64,000 nucleotides of DNA from Mycetocola lacteus (GCF_003667575.1 NZ_RCUY01000014.1:1-64000); one strand, 5' to 3'; positions 27,571 through 35,196 are shown, numbered from the stretch's first letter. Program-made: numbers and translations. The notes: generated by a model not told the origin, from the sequence alone.

Positions 27571-28902
27571 ATGGCGATCACCGGTTGGTTTGTGCTGGTT
27601 GTGGGCGCCGGGGTCATCCCGATCGTTGTGGGCACCGGTCTCGGCGGCAACCCGCTGTTGATTCTGGCGGGTTGGATAGCGCTGTCCGCGGTGTTGCTGA
27701 TCCTGGATCTGGCCCTCGCCGCCTCGCCCCGCGCGCTGCGCCTGGTCCGTGGCGGTGCCTCGCGGGCCCGCCTGGGCGAGCCCACCGATGCCCTGCTGTA
27801 CCTCACCAACACCGGTGCGCGCACGCTGGTGGGCATCGTTCGGGATGCGTGGATGCCGTCTGCCGGTGCCCAAACATCGCGCGCGCGAGTCCGGATTCCC
27901 GGTGGCGAGCGACGCCTGGTGCGCACGGTTCTGGTCCCCACCCGGCGGGGCGAGCGGCGCAGTGAATCGGTGACCATCCGCTCCTTCGGCCCGCTCAGAC
28001 TCGCCGCCTGGCAGACCACCCTGTCGGCACCGGGTGCCCTGCGGGTGCTTCCGCCGTTCAGGTCGCGCCGTCACCTGCCCTCGCGGTTGGCCCGGTTGCG
28101 CGAGCTCGATGGCGCCACCTCGCTGATGGTGCGCGGTCAGGGCACCGAGTTTGACTCCCTGCGCGACTATGTCCGCGGCGATGATGTGCGCTCGATCGAC
28201 TGGCGCGCCAGCGCACGCCGGATGGGCGGCCAGCCGGACGCGGGCGAGCACCTGGTGGTACGCACCTGGCGTCCCGAACGCGACCGTCGCGTCATCATCG
28301 TGGCCGATACCGGCCGTGCCGGGGCCGCCCGCATCGCCGATGAGCCGCGCCTGGATACCGCATTTGAGGCATCGCTGCTGCTGGCCGCGCTGGCCACCCG
28401 TGCCGGGGACCGTGTGGATCTGCTGTGCTTTGACCGTCGTATCCGCGGGCGGGTAACCGGCTCTACCGGTGCCGCCCTGCTGGAAAACATGGTGAACACC
28501 ATGGCCGATATCGAGCCCGAACTAATCGAAACCGACTGGTCGGCCATTCCCGCGGAGGTGCGTCAGATCACCTCCCAGCGGTCGCTGGTGGTCATCCTGA
28601 CCGCGGCCGAGAGCCCGGGATCCGCGGCCGATCTGATTGCCAGCCTGCCCGAACTCACCGCGCGTCACCTGGTGGTGGTCGCGTCGGTGCGCGATCCCGA
28701 AGCGCTGGCCGCCCGCCATTTTGTGGACAGCCGCGAGGATGTGTATGAGGCCGCCGGTGCCGAGCGTGCACTGTTGGATGCCGACCGGGTCGCCCAGGCA
28801 TTGCGCCGCGTGGGTGCCGATCCGATTGCCGGTTCTCCGGAGGCGCTGCCCCCGCTCCTCGCCGACCACTACCTGGCGCTCAAACGGGCGGGCAAGCTCT
28901 AG
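27571..28902 (+). CDS. DUF58-domain protein, partner of MoxR
   Basis: A 443-residue protein with two N-terminal membrane segments (about 5-20 and 25-48) and a DUF58 core marked by GQGTEFDSLRDYVRGDDVRSIDWRASARR. It continues into a von Willebrand A-like fold (RVIIVADTGRAG, a degenerate MIDAS strand). It is the likely client or partner of the upstream MoxR ATPase. The ATG immediately follows the moxR stop. The last 23 bp overlap the 3' end of the degraded gene described at 28880. Confidence 0.9.
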   Translation: MAITGWFVLVVGAGVIPIVVGTGLGGNPLLILAGWIALSAVLLILDLALAASPRALRLVRGGASRARLGEPTDALLYLTNTGARTLVGIVRDAWMPSAGAQTSRARVRIPGGERRLVRTVLVPTRRGERRSESVTIRSFGPLRLAAWQTTLSAPGALRVLPPFRSRRHLPSRLARLRELDGATSLMVRGQGTEFDSLRDYVRGDDVRSIDWRASARRMGGQPDAGEHLVVRTWRPERDRRVIIVADTGRAGAARIADEPRLDTAFEASLLLAALATRAGDRVDLLCFDRRIRGRVTGSTGAALLENMVNTMADIEPELIETDWSAIPAEVRQITSQRSLVVILTAAESPGSAADLIASLPELTARHLVVVASVRDPEALAARHFVDSREDVYEAAGAERALLDADRVAQALRRVGADPIAGSPEALPPLLADHYLALKRAGKL

Positions 28903-29066
28903 CTGCTGGACGTTTCCTCCTGCAGGCCCATCCGCGCCGCTCCAGGAAGTCGGAGAGCCTTTCGGCGGGAACCAGGAGCAGCAGGGTGATCGGCGATCGC
29001 TCCAGTGGAGTCTCAAAAGCTGACCAGCCGGTCCGGGCCACGCTGGGTGCGCGGAATTCGACTCAT
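28880..29066 (-). pseudogene. Frameshifted remnant of a short gene downstream of DUF58
   Basis: From an ATG at 29066 with a GAGGGGG ribosome site upstream, 17 codons are open (MSRIPRTQRGPDRLVSF) and then a stop occurs. Removing one T from the TTTT run (complement of 29015-29018) restores a 61-residue reading to a stop at 28880, continuing ETPLERSPITLLLLVPAERL and SDFLERRGWAC. The total length with one base removed is exactly 62 codons. The hydrophobic strand and RGW ending faintly recall LssY-type C-terminal domains, but this is not firm. A homopolymer sequencing error is possible. Confidence 0.45.
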
Positions 29067-29097
29067 GGATTCATCCCCCTCGGGTGCGCGTGACCGT

Positions 29098-29610
29098 TTA
29101 GGAAACCGTGGCCGGTGACGCGGCCTCCAGTCGACGACTGCGGACGGCCAGGATGATCATCACGGCCGGAATCAGCACGTCATAGGCCAGCACGCCGCCG
29201 GTGTTCCCGGGCTCCCAGTTGCCGTGGGCCAGCGACTGATAGACGTGACCGAGGGTGGCACCCCAGAGGAACATCCCGGCAATCAGGCCGATCGTGATGC
29301 GCTCCCGGGCACCGGCGTGTACGGCACGGAAACCACCGATCGCCAGGCCGAGATTTGCGAAGGCGATCTCGGTGACAAACGGGGTCTGCTGGAATCCGAT
29401 GGCGGTGGTCATCACGTCGGGGATGACCAGGAATGACAGGGTCATCCAGGCGCTTCCGCACCCGAGCGCGGCCACCGCCCACCAGCGCTGCCAGATTTCC
29501 AGGCGCGGAAGTTTCGTGGATCGTGCCGAGTGAATGCTCGCCCCGATCACGGCGATCAGCAGCCAGAGGGCGGGAACGGACGTTTCAAAAATGAACTGTG
29601 AGGTAGACAT
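29098..29610 (-). CDS. Four-helix membrane protein (DUF6790-like, tentative)
   Basis: A 170-residue integral membrane protein with about four to five hydrophobic segments (about 12-28, 44-66, 86-105, 113-130, 140-155). It contains GHVYQSLAHGNWEPGNTGGVLAYDVLIPAVMI, a pattern seen in DUF6790-type proteins. The ATG at 29610 is chosen because the longer reading from 29727 crosses the MarR promoter. It is divergent from the MarR gene with a palindrome in the 56-bp gap, so it is the probable regulatory target. The function is unknown; MarR-controlled membrane proteins often relate to stress or export. Confidence 0.65.
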   Translation of the reverse strand: MSTSQFIFETSVPALWLLIAVIGASIHSARSTKLPRLEIWQRWWAVAALGCGSAWMTLSFLVIPDVMTTAIGFQQTPFVTEIAFANLGLAIGGFRAVHAGARERITIGLIAGMFLWGATLGHVYQSLAHGNWEPGNTGGVLAYDVLIPAVMIILAVRSRRLEAASPATVS

Positions 29611-29616
29611 GCCGAC

Positions 29617-29650
29617 AGTCTTGCACACGCAATATTGCATGCACAAGACT
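29617..29650. promoter_or_regulatory. 34-bp palindromic operator between divergent membrane gene and MarR
   Basis: The two halves match at 14 of 17 positions. The outer arms are AGTCTTG and CAAGACT and the centre is the perfect 10-mer GCAATATTGC. It occupies most of the 56-bp intergenic region and abuts the proposed MarR -10 box, so one bound MarR dimer (or pair) could repress both directions. Confidence 0.75.
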
Positions 29651-29654
29651 GCGC

Positions 29655-29660
29655 TATACT
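29655..29660 (+). promoter_or_regulatory. -10 box TATACT of the MarR gene; probable leaderless transcript
   Basis: TATACT ends 6 nt before the ATG at 29667, so transcription should start at or next to the start codon. No ribosome-binding site is present. Leaderless mRNAs are common in actinobacteria. Confidence 0.6.
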
Positions 29661-29666
29661 GATCAC

Positions 29667-30143
29667 ATGGATGATGGAATTGCCGACCTGCTGCACCGCG
29701 TCGTCGCGACCTTTGGCGATCTTGCACGCCAGCGCATGGCCGCCGGCGACTCCGCGCTGACGTATACCCAAATTCGGATTATCGGCACCCTGGAGGAATC
29801 TCCGGGAATGACCCAGCGTCAACTCTCCGACTCCGTCGGCCTCTCCGAAGCGGCGACATCCCGAGCCCTGCGCACGCTGCGCGACGAGGGATTTGTGGAC
29901 ATCATCACCGATCCCACCCACGCCAAGCGACGCCTCGCCTCGGCCACCCCCGCGGGTCTCGACGCGTTCCACGCCTCGGGCACCGCGAGCGCAACCCAGC
30001 TTCGCGAATGGCTGATCCGCGAGGGCTTCCCCTATGATCGCTACCTCGCCGACTCGCAGCATCTTGCCGAGCTTCTCGGGTCACTCAACCAGGCCCCCCA
30101 GTCGGCTCCAGTCGCCAATGCTCCGGCAGCCCCCGGAGAATAG
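29667..30143 (+). CDS. MarR-family transcriptional regulator
   Basis: A 158-residue winged-helix regulator. The core reads YTQIRIIGTLEESPGMTQRQLSDSVGLSEAATSRALRTLRDEGFVDIITDPTHAKRRLASATPAG, with the recognition helix around 60-75 and the wing with Asp and Arg at about 85-95. An N-terminal dimer helix precedes it. It starts directly after the palindrome it most likely binds and is divergent from the membrane protein at 29098. It appears leaderless. The ligand is unknown. Confidence 0.9.
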   Translation: MDDGIADLLHRVVATFGDLARQRMAAGDSALTYTQIRIIGTLEESPGMTQRQLSDSVGLSEAATSRALRTLRDEGFVDIITDPTHAKRRLASATPAGLDAFHASGTASATQLREWLIREGFPYDRYLADSQHLAELLGSLNQAPQSAPVANAPAAPGE

Positions 30144-30256
30144 GGCGTCACGCCACCATCCAGTTTCGGACACGCACCACTACTGCCGCGATGCCGGTGC
30201 AACGTTTAACCCCAACGATCACCGCCAGCCGGCGCTGATTTTCACCGGGGAAAGCG

Positions 30257-30667
30257 GTGCACGTGCGCAGGTACTGGCAGATTCTCGCCCTCATTCTGGC
30301 CCTCGCGGCCGGGTGGCTCTACTTCTCAGCGCCTGGATTTCGAGTAAATAACATCGATGCGTACGTCTGGTGCGATCCGCTCGCGCCTCAGATCGGAACT
30401 CAGGTCTCGCTGTATTCGTCGCCGGGCGAGCGCGGAGAAATCGTTGATCAATACGTCGACTCAATGCTTCACGACGGAGAGGATCGCCGCTCCAGTACCG
30501 CAGATCGGGTCCGTTCAACCCTGGATCTCCGCTGCCAGGACGCGAGAGCGGGCAGGCAGGCAACGTTCAACGGCGTGCTCACGATTTCGGTGTTGTTTGT
30601 TGTCTGGTGGCGCACCAGAGCCGTTTCAGCGCCTCCTCGGAAAAACCTCACATCCAAGGAGCGCTAG
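30257..30667 (+). CDS. Small two-span membrane protein, paralogue A of the accessory block
   Basis: A 136-residue unrecognised protein. One membrane segment lies near the N-terminus (ILALILALAAGWLYFSAPGF, about 9-28) and a second near residue 105-120 (VLTISVLFVVWW). The roughly 75-residue segment between, probably extracytoplasmic, has two cysteines (VWCDP, LRCQD) that could form a disulfide. It is paralogous to the protein at 30837: GWLYFSAPGF against GWLFLTAPSF, the EIVDQYVDS against DVIDRYLTS helix, and a Cys-Gln-Asp at the same place. The start is a GTG with GGGGAAAG before it. Its stop overlaps the next start (TAGTG). It is the first gene of an accessory operon of lower GC. Confidence 0.6.
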   Translation: MHVRRYWQILALILALAAGWLYFSAPGFRVNNIDAYVWCDPLAPQIGTQVSLYSSPGERGEIVDQYVDSMLHDGEDRRSSTADRVRSTLDLRCQDARAGRQATFNGVLTISVLFVVWWRTRAVSAPPRKNLTSKER

Positions 30668-30840
30668 TGGCCGACACCCCAGCAACTATCAGAGCACTCG
30701 TAAGGACCATGATTATGCACCGAAAAACATTGGGAGCTGTGCAACGCATTGTGATTACCGCAGCCGAGGCTCCACTCAACGTCCGATGCCGGATCGGATT
30801 TAGACGAGGCTCTCGTCACCGTGAAACGTGGACACGATGA
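30667..30840 (+). CDS. Possible 57-residue basic peptide between the two paralogues
   Basis: A GTG at 30667 shares a base with the preceding stop (TAGTG), and the TGA at 30838-30840 overlaps the next ATG (ATGA). The frame therefore connects the two paralogous genes with coupled starts and stops at both ends, as expected if translated. The 57-residue product is basic and shows no recognisable domain or membrane segment. No ribosome site is visible. It may be a real small gene, a coupling peptide or chance. Confidence 0.35.
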   Translation: MADTPATIRALVRTMIMHRKTLGAVQRIVITAAEAPLNVRCRIGFRRGSRHRETWTR

Positions 30841-31265
30841 GGAGAATCCCACACATCCTCGCAACTCTTTTGATCTTCTCGGTTGGGTGGCTATTCCTCA
30901 CTGCACCAAGTTTCAGCGTTCCCAACACCTACGAACGTCTGCAGTGTCAACCACTCGGCGATATCTCTGATAACCCGCGGTCCCTCATCGGTGGCCCCCT
31001 CGAAAACGTTGACGTAATTGACCGCTATCTCACATCGACCGGGTCGAATAGCGAACAGCGCATCCAAAACTCCATCGACGAGGCGAACGCCACAGCCATC
31101 CAAATCTGCCAGGACCTGCGCAGCAACCGCCAAACCACGATCGTCCTGCTGTTGGCACTGATCATTTTGATCGGCATCGGGCTCTGTGCCGCCTCGGTTA
31201 AACGATCTCTGACGAACAAATTGCCCGGATCCGCTCCGAACACGGATGGAGAACCCGTCACATGA
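30837..31265 (+). CDS. Small two-span membrane protein, paralogue B of the accessory block
   Basis: A 142-residue relative of the 30257 product. Membrane segments are at about 5-22 (PHILATLLIFSVGWLFLTA) and 101-119 (TIVLLLALIILIGIGLCAA), with an intervening domain of about 75 residues holding two cysteines (LQCQP, QICQD) at corresponding positions. The ATG at 30837 aligns best with the paralogue; a GTG nine bases upstream is possible. It overlaps the next gene by four bases (ATGA). No function is known. The conserved topology and cysteines suggest a role outside the membrane, perhaps immunity or anchoring for the neighbouring helical proteins. Confidence 0.6.
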   Translation: MRRIPHILATLLIFSVGWLFLTAPSFSVPNTYERLQCQPLGDISDNPRSLIGGPLENVDVIDRYLTSTGSNSEQRIQNSIDEANATAIQICQDLRSNRQTTIVLLLALIILIGIGLCAASVKRSLTNKLPGSAPNTDGEPVT

Positions 31266-32062
31266 ACTATTCAACGCTCAGCGCAACCATCGGGCAGCTT
31301 AAACAGGCGTCGATAGACGCCTACATGCGGGGAAAAGGGTGGCGGATGGCGGGCGATCAGTATGTGCTTTCCGCTGGGACTACTTCACTGTCGGCCACCC
31401 GACCGAACTCAAGCGGCAGCGGGGGCGGGCGCGTTACCGGACTAATTCCCCAGGCCCAGGCGGAAGAATTTGCGGCAGCCTTTGCGGATATCTCGGATGA
31501 GATAGATGCGCTCCTCTACCCCTGGGAGAGTCTCCCCGATCCTGATGGGATAGAGGAAGTTTTGGAATCATGTAGGCGCACCACTCAACGACTCTCAGGT
31601 GCAAGCTCCGTATCTAACGGCGAGCTGATGGCCGCGGGAAACATAGCAAGCTATCTGAAACTCATAGATCAAAACACGATCGCGTTGTCCGGAATCACGA
31701 TTGCCACATTCAAGGCCAAATTTCTTGCACAACTCGGTGTGACCGCTGGTGGTCTCCATGCAATTTCGCTGGCGAGGGGAGCCAACATTGCCGCACAGAA
31801 GGGTATTTGGACCAGGGCTCGCAAAAATGTAGTTGAAATTGTTTCTAACGCGCGCGATGCAATGACTGCCATTTCCTCCGGAAAATCCGGATTAGCAGAA
31901 ACCACACTTCAGGTCGCCGGATGGGCAGGCAAAGGCCTCTCGATTTTCGCTTCCGGAGGGGTCTCTGTTGCTCTTGAAGTTGTGAATCTTGGCATCTCCA
32001 TTCTCTCAGAGACAGATCAGAAAAGGGTTGAAGCCTCGTACAAAGCGATATCTTTTGACTAG
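31262..32062 (+). CDS. Unknown helical protein with PWxSLPDP motif (WXG/LXG-like, tentative)
   Basis: A 266-residue protein of unknown family. There is no signal peptide. It has a Gly/Ser-rich linker (about 50-57), then YPWESLPDPDGIEEVLESC (about 86-104), a long helical bundle (about 120-210) and a hydrophobic region at 219-250. The PWxxLPDP motif at the start of a helical bundle, and the helical WxG-like neighbour, resemble type VII secretion-associated helical proteins of actinobacteria, but no EccC/FtsK gene is in view and this is inference. GC is about 50% here (30 of 60 at 31681-31740) against 42 of 60 at 28321-28380. It overlaps the upstream gene (ATGA) and is followed by the 32066 gene after three bases. 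Confidence 0.55.
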   Translation: MNYSTLSATIGQLKQASIDAYMRGKGWRMAGDQYVLSAGTTSLSATRPNSSGSGGGRVTGLIPQAQAEEFAAAFADISDEIDALLYPWESLPDPDGIEEVLESCRRTTQRLSGASSVSNGELMAAGNIASYLKLIDQNTIALSGITIATFKAKFLAQLGVTAGGLHAISLARGANIAAQKGIWTRARKNVVEIVSNARDAMTAISSGKSGLAETTLQVAGWAGKGLSIFASGGVSVALEVVNLGISILSETDQKRVEASYKAISFD

Positions 32063-32065
32063 GCA

Positions 32066-32575
32066 ATGACGGGTTTAGGCACCGCCCTAGACAAGCTCAA
32101 TGGACAGATTAAAGACGAGGAACGCGCGATCGAAGCAAACGCCAAACACAACCTCAACAGCGTGCAAAACTCACGCTCCCCCTACGATCCATCCCAACCG
32201 CCGATGGCCAGTAGCGACGGGATCATCATTCTTGATAGACAGCTGGTGGACGAAATCGTGAGGTCGTATCTCCCCGAAATTGGGATCGAACTTGAAGACA
32301 TTGCCGCCAAAGATCGCAACTGTGACGCTTCCTCCCATGTCATGCGCAGCCCGGAACTCGGAATGAGCGCGACCGGCCCGAGTAACAGCATTCGCGAGCT
32401 GAACTGGCAGCTGTATAAGCTCCTCAAGGATCTTGCCTGGGAAGTGGACAACGGTGCCCGCGTCCTCTCGCTGGCCATCGCCGACCTGATGGACGAGGAC
32501 GAAAATGCCGCGGCCGAGCTGGTCCGCCTAGCCAACCAAATCGCCCAGGGCACCCCGACCGACCCGTGGGGCTAG
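32066..32575 (+). CDS. Unknown acidic helical protein, partner of the 31262 product (tentative)
   Basis: A 169-residue protein. The N-terminal 50 residues are charged and Asn-rich. From residue 53 on there are two long helices, VDEIVRSYLPEIGIELEDIAAKD and RELNWQLYKLLKDLAWEVDNGARVLSLAIADL, separated by a loop (SPELGMSATGPS). A helix-loop-helix of this size with a Trp near the second helix resembles WXG100-type proteins, though no canonical WXG is present. The start follows the upstream stop by three bases, behind TAGG. It is the last gene of the block; the VOC gene starts on the other strand nine bases later. Function unknown. Confidence 0.55.
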   Translation: MTGLGTALDKLNGQIKDEERAIEANAKHNLNSVQNSRSPYDPSQPPMASSDGIIILDRQLVDEIVRSYLPEIGIELEDIAAKDRNCDASSHVMRSPELGMSATGPSNSIRELNWQLYKLLKDLAWEVDNGARVLSLAIADLMDEDENAAAELVRLANQIAQGTPTDPWG

Positions 32576-32584
32576 TGTGATCGT

Positions 32585-32944
32585 CTAGTCGTGCGCGTCG
32601 CCGATGCAGAATACGGTCCCAAAGGGGTCGGTGAACACATCCCACTGAATACCCGGAAACTCATGGTGGGCCTGATGCTCGGCACCCGCCGCACGCACCG
32701 AATTCAGCAGGGCTTCACGCTCCTCACCGGCCTCCAGATCGAAATCGAGGTGGATCAGGTTTTTCCCCGGTGTCGGGTCCGGAACCTTCGCGAACCCCAG
32801 GTTGATGCCGGGAATAGCACCCGAAAGCACCAGGAACTCCCCCGTCCCACCCACATCGTTGAGTGCGCCGCCCAGAAGTTCCGCCCACCAGGCAGCCACG
32901 GGCGCCGGGTCGAGGGTGTCCAGGGTGATCATGCCGAGTCGCAT
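32585..32944 (-). CDS. VOC-superfamily (glyoxalase-like) protein
   Basis: A 119-residue single-domain VOC protein: MRLGMITLDTLDPAPVAAWWAELLGG at the start, NLIHLDFDLEA in the centre and FPGIQWDVFTDPFGTVFCIGDAHD at the end, with the paired beta-alpha-beta-beta-beta plan. These proteins bind a metal or small molecules; specific activity cannot be told. The ATG at 32944 follows GAAAGGA and the family begins there; upstream residues are not conserved in character. It is convergent with the accessory block (nine bases between stops). Confidence 0.75.
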   Translation of the reverse strand: MRLGMITLDTLDPAPVAAWWAELLGGALNDVGGTGEFLVLSGAIPGINLGFAKVPDPTPGKNLIHLDFDLEAGEEREALLNSVRAAGAEHQAHHEFPGIQWDVFTDPFGTVFCIGDAHD

Positions 32945-33057
32945 CGGGGGTCCTTTCGCCGGTGAAGAGTATCCCCAGCGTAGCCGGATCCCCCGACCGT
33001 TCGCCAGAACCTCGCCAGCACCCAGCAGCGCCACGGAGGTCGCCTGGAAACCACAAA

Positions 33058-33093
33058 CCGCACGACGCCGCCGGTGAGGGCGACGCCGTGCGG
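33058..33093 (-). terminator. Terminator of katA
   Basis: CCGCACG (33058-33064) pairs with CGTGCGG (33087-33093) and the inner GACGCC/GGCGAC further extends the stem. On the minus strand a TTTG follows. It lies about 20 nt after the catalase stop. Confidence 0.6.
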
Positions 33094-33111
33094 CGGAGCG
33101 GGGAACCGAGC

Positions 33112-34563
33112 CTAGGCGGCCAGGTTGGCGGCGAGCGCCGCCCCCAGGGTTGCGTCCACGTTGGTCCAGTAGGCGATGGCCCGGGCACGGATCTCGGTGT
33201 TCTGGACGGCACCCACGTGACCGGTGATGGTGGCCAGCAGGCGGGCGCGCTGCGCGTCATCCATGACCTCGCGGACGAGGGTTCCGGCCTGACCGAAGTC
33301 GTCGTCCTCGGCGTGCAGGCTGGCGGCGGTCCGAGCGAACTCGCCGTCGTTCTCCCAGCCACGCTCATCGGCGGCATAGGCGGAATCTCCGGCGGGGCCA
33401 CCCACCGAGTTCGGTGCGTAGACCGGGGTCGATGCGGAGTTGAACGAGTAGCGTGCGGCACCGTCCTGCGAGTACGAGTGAACCTCGTTCTTGGGGGCGT
33501 TCACCGGCAGCTGAGCGTGGTTCGTGCCCACGCGGTAGCGGTGTGCATCCGCGTAGGAGAAGATGCGGGCCAGCAGCATGCGGTCGGGGCTGGCGGCAAT
33601 ACCCGGCACGAAGTTCGAGGGGGCGAAGGTGGCCTGCTCGATCTGCGCGAAGTAGTTCTCCGGGTTGCGGTTCAGCTCAAACTGACCCACCTCGATCAGC
33701 GGGTAGTCGGCCTTGGGCCACACCTTGGTGAGGTCGAACGGGTTGAAGCGGTAGGTCTTGGCATCCTCGTAGCCCATGACCTGAACCGAGACGGTCCAGC
33801 TCGGGAACTCCTCGCGCTCGATGGCGTCGTGGAGGTCGCGGATCATGTAGTCGGCGTCGGTTCCGGCCAGACGCTCGGCCTCTTCGGCGGTCAGCGAGGC
33901 ATTGCCCTGGTTGGTGCGGAAGTGGTACTTGACCCAGAACCGCTCACCCTCGGCGTTGATCCACTGGTAGGTGTGCGAACCGAAGCCGTCCATGTGACGC
34001 CAGTTGGCGGGGATACCGCGGTCACCCATCAGCCAGGTCACCTGGTGTGCACTCTCCGGGGAGAGCGACCAGAAGTCCCACTGCATGTCGTTGTCGCGCA
34101 GGTGGCTACCCGGCAGACGCTTCTGCGAGTGGATGAAGTCGGGGAACTTGATGCCGTCGCGGATGAAGAACACCGGGGTGTTGTTACCCACCAGGTCGTA
34201 GTTGCCCTCGGTGGTGTAGAACTTCAGCGCGAAACCGCGCGGGTCACGCCAGGTGTCGGGGCTTCCGGCCTCACCGGCGACGGTCGAGAACCGGGCCAGA
34301 GCCTCGGTGACCACGCCGGGCTGGAACAGCGCGGCCTTGGTGTAGGCCGAGACATCGTGGGTCACGGTCAGGGTACCGAAGGCTCCGCCGCCCTTGGCGT
34401 GCACCACACGCTCCGGCACACGCTCGCGGTTGAACTGGGCGAGCTTCTCAACGAGGTAGTGGTCGTGCAGCGGGATCGCACCGTCGCGGCCGATCGCAAG
34501 CGAGTGCGAATCGGCGCTGACCGGGGCGCCGGAGTTGGTGGTGGTGGTCGGTGATTCCGTCAT
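33112..34563 (-). CDS. katA: Monofunctional haem catalase (KatA type)
   Basis: A 483-residue small-subunit catalase that splits hydrogen peroxide. The distal active-site His is His55 in [12 protein letters not shown], the distal Asn is in [14 protein letters not shown], and the haem-ligand Tyr is in [14 protein letters not shown] near residue 330. Length is typical of clade 3 enzymes. The ATG at 34563 is preceded by GAGGAG at good spacing; an ORF extension upstream is not coding in character. It is preceded on the same strand by a Fur-family regulator, the usual arrangement for peroxide-responsive catalase control. Confidence 0.96.
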   Translation of the reverse strand: MTESPTTTTNSGAPVSADSHSLAIGRDGAIPLHDHYLVEKLAQFNRERVPERVVHAKGGGAFGTLTVTHDVSAYTKAALFQPGVVTEALARFSTVAGEAGSPDTWRDPRGFALKFYTTEGNYDLVGNNTPVFFIRDGIKFPDFIHSQKRLPGSHLRDNDMQWDFWSLSPESAHQVTWLMGDRGIPANWRHMDGFGSHTYQWINAEGERFWVKYHFRTNQGNASLTAEEAERLAGTDADYMIRDLHDAIEREEFPSWTVSVQVMGYEDAKTYRFNPFDLTKVWPKADYPLIEVGQFELNRNPENYFAQIEQATFAPSNFVPGIAASPDRMLLARIFSYADAHRYRVGTNHAQLPVNAPKNEVHSYSQDGAARYSFNSASTPVYAPNSVGGPAGDSAYAADERGWENDGEFARTAASLHAEDDDFGQAGTLVREVMDDAQRARLLATITGHVGAVQNTEIRARAIAYWTNVDATLGAALAANLAA

Positions 34564-34593
34564 GGTGATCTCCTCTTTTTTCGCTGGCAAGTA

Positions 34594-34619
34594 CCCCGAT
34601 GTGGCAGCTGCCACCGGGG
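34594..34619 (-). promoter_or_regulatory. Hairpin in the fur-katA intergenic region
   Basis: A perfect 12-bp palindrome TGGCAGCTGCCA sits within CCCCG/CGGGG arms, about 30-55 nt upstream of the katA start. No T run follows in the direction of transcription. It could be a 5' untranslated region hairpin, a partial terminator after fur or an operator. Confidence 0.45.
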
Positions 34620-34658
34620 TGTGTCACAGTGTCCGGGTATAGGCCGGGACCGTCTGGT

Positions 34659-35123
34659 TCAGGAGACGGGTTCGGCCGTGTTTTCCGCGCGGGCCACCTC
34701 GTCCTGGCAGGCCGGACACAGCCCCCAGAACGTGACCTCGGCGGTCTGCACCGTGTATCCCGAGGCGTTGCCCGGGTGCAGGCACGGAGCGTGCCCCACA
34801 ACACAGTCCACATCGTTGATCGCACCGCAGCGGGTGCACACGATGTGATGGTGGTTATCATCCACCCGACGCTCATACCGGGCCGGGGAACCGGCCGGTT
34901 CGATCCGACGCAACAGGCCGGCATCGGTGAGCGCAGACAGGACGCCGTAGACGGCCTGCACCGAGGTGTCCGGGAGGTCCGCGAGGACCCGCTCAAACAC
35001 GGTGCCGGCATCCACATGCGACTTCTCGCCCACCGCGCCCAGCACCGCAAGACGCGGGGCGGTGAGGCGGAGCCCTGCGCCGCGAATGGCGTCGGAGAGT
35101 TCCTCGGTGGTGGCGACTGTCAT
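34659..35123 (-). CDS. Fur-family regulator (peroxide/iron response, FurA/PerR-like)
   Basis: A 154-residue Fur-family repressor. The winged helix is at about 20-80 (LRLTAPRLAVLGAVGEKSHVDAGTVFERVLADLPDTSVQAVYGVLSALTDAGLL). The dimer/metal domain contains DDNHHHIVCTRCGAI and a second Cys pair CPAC, the zinc site. The ATG at 35123 is preferred to a GTG at 35132. It lies directly upstream of katA, so it probably represses katA and itself with iron or manganese and is relieved by peroxide. An AT-rich palindrome before it is a likely box. Confidence 0.88.
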   Translation of the reverse strand: MTVATTEELSDAIRGAGLRLTAPRLAVLGAVGEKSHVDAGTVFERVLADLPDTSVQAVYGVLSALTDAGLLRRIEPAGSPARYERRVDDNHHHIVCTRCGAINDVDCVVGHAPCLHPGNASGYTVQTAEVTFWGLCPACQDEVARAENTAEPVS

Positions 35124-35138
35124 GACACCCACCCTACA

Positions 35139-35165
35139 CGTTTTTTTGAATGACTAAAAATAACG
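35139..35165. promoter_or_regulatory. AT-rich palindrome upstream of fur (Fur-box candidate)
   Basis: A 27-bp symmetric element running from CGTTTTTTT to AAAAATAACG, matching in 10 of 13 paired positions. It stands out in a high-GC background and lies 16 nt upstream of the fur start. Fur-family proteins bind AT-rich dyads, so autoregulation is likely. Confidence 0.6.
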
Positions 35166-35196
35166 AGGGGTTTCCGTGTGGCGAACGGAGGTTGAA

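Noticed and set aside
26476-28251. Long minus-strand open frame of 591 codons opposite the DUF4350, MoxR and DUF58 genes
   Set aside because: Its translation is low-complexity and Gly/Gln/His-rich, typical of the complement of high-GC genes; the plus-strand frames carry clear domain motifs.
29098-29727. Longer start at 29727 for the membrane protein
   Set aside because: The extension would run through the MarR start, its promoter and the palindrome, and has no membrane-protein character.
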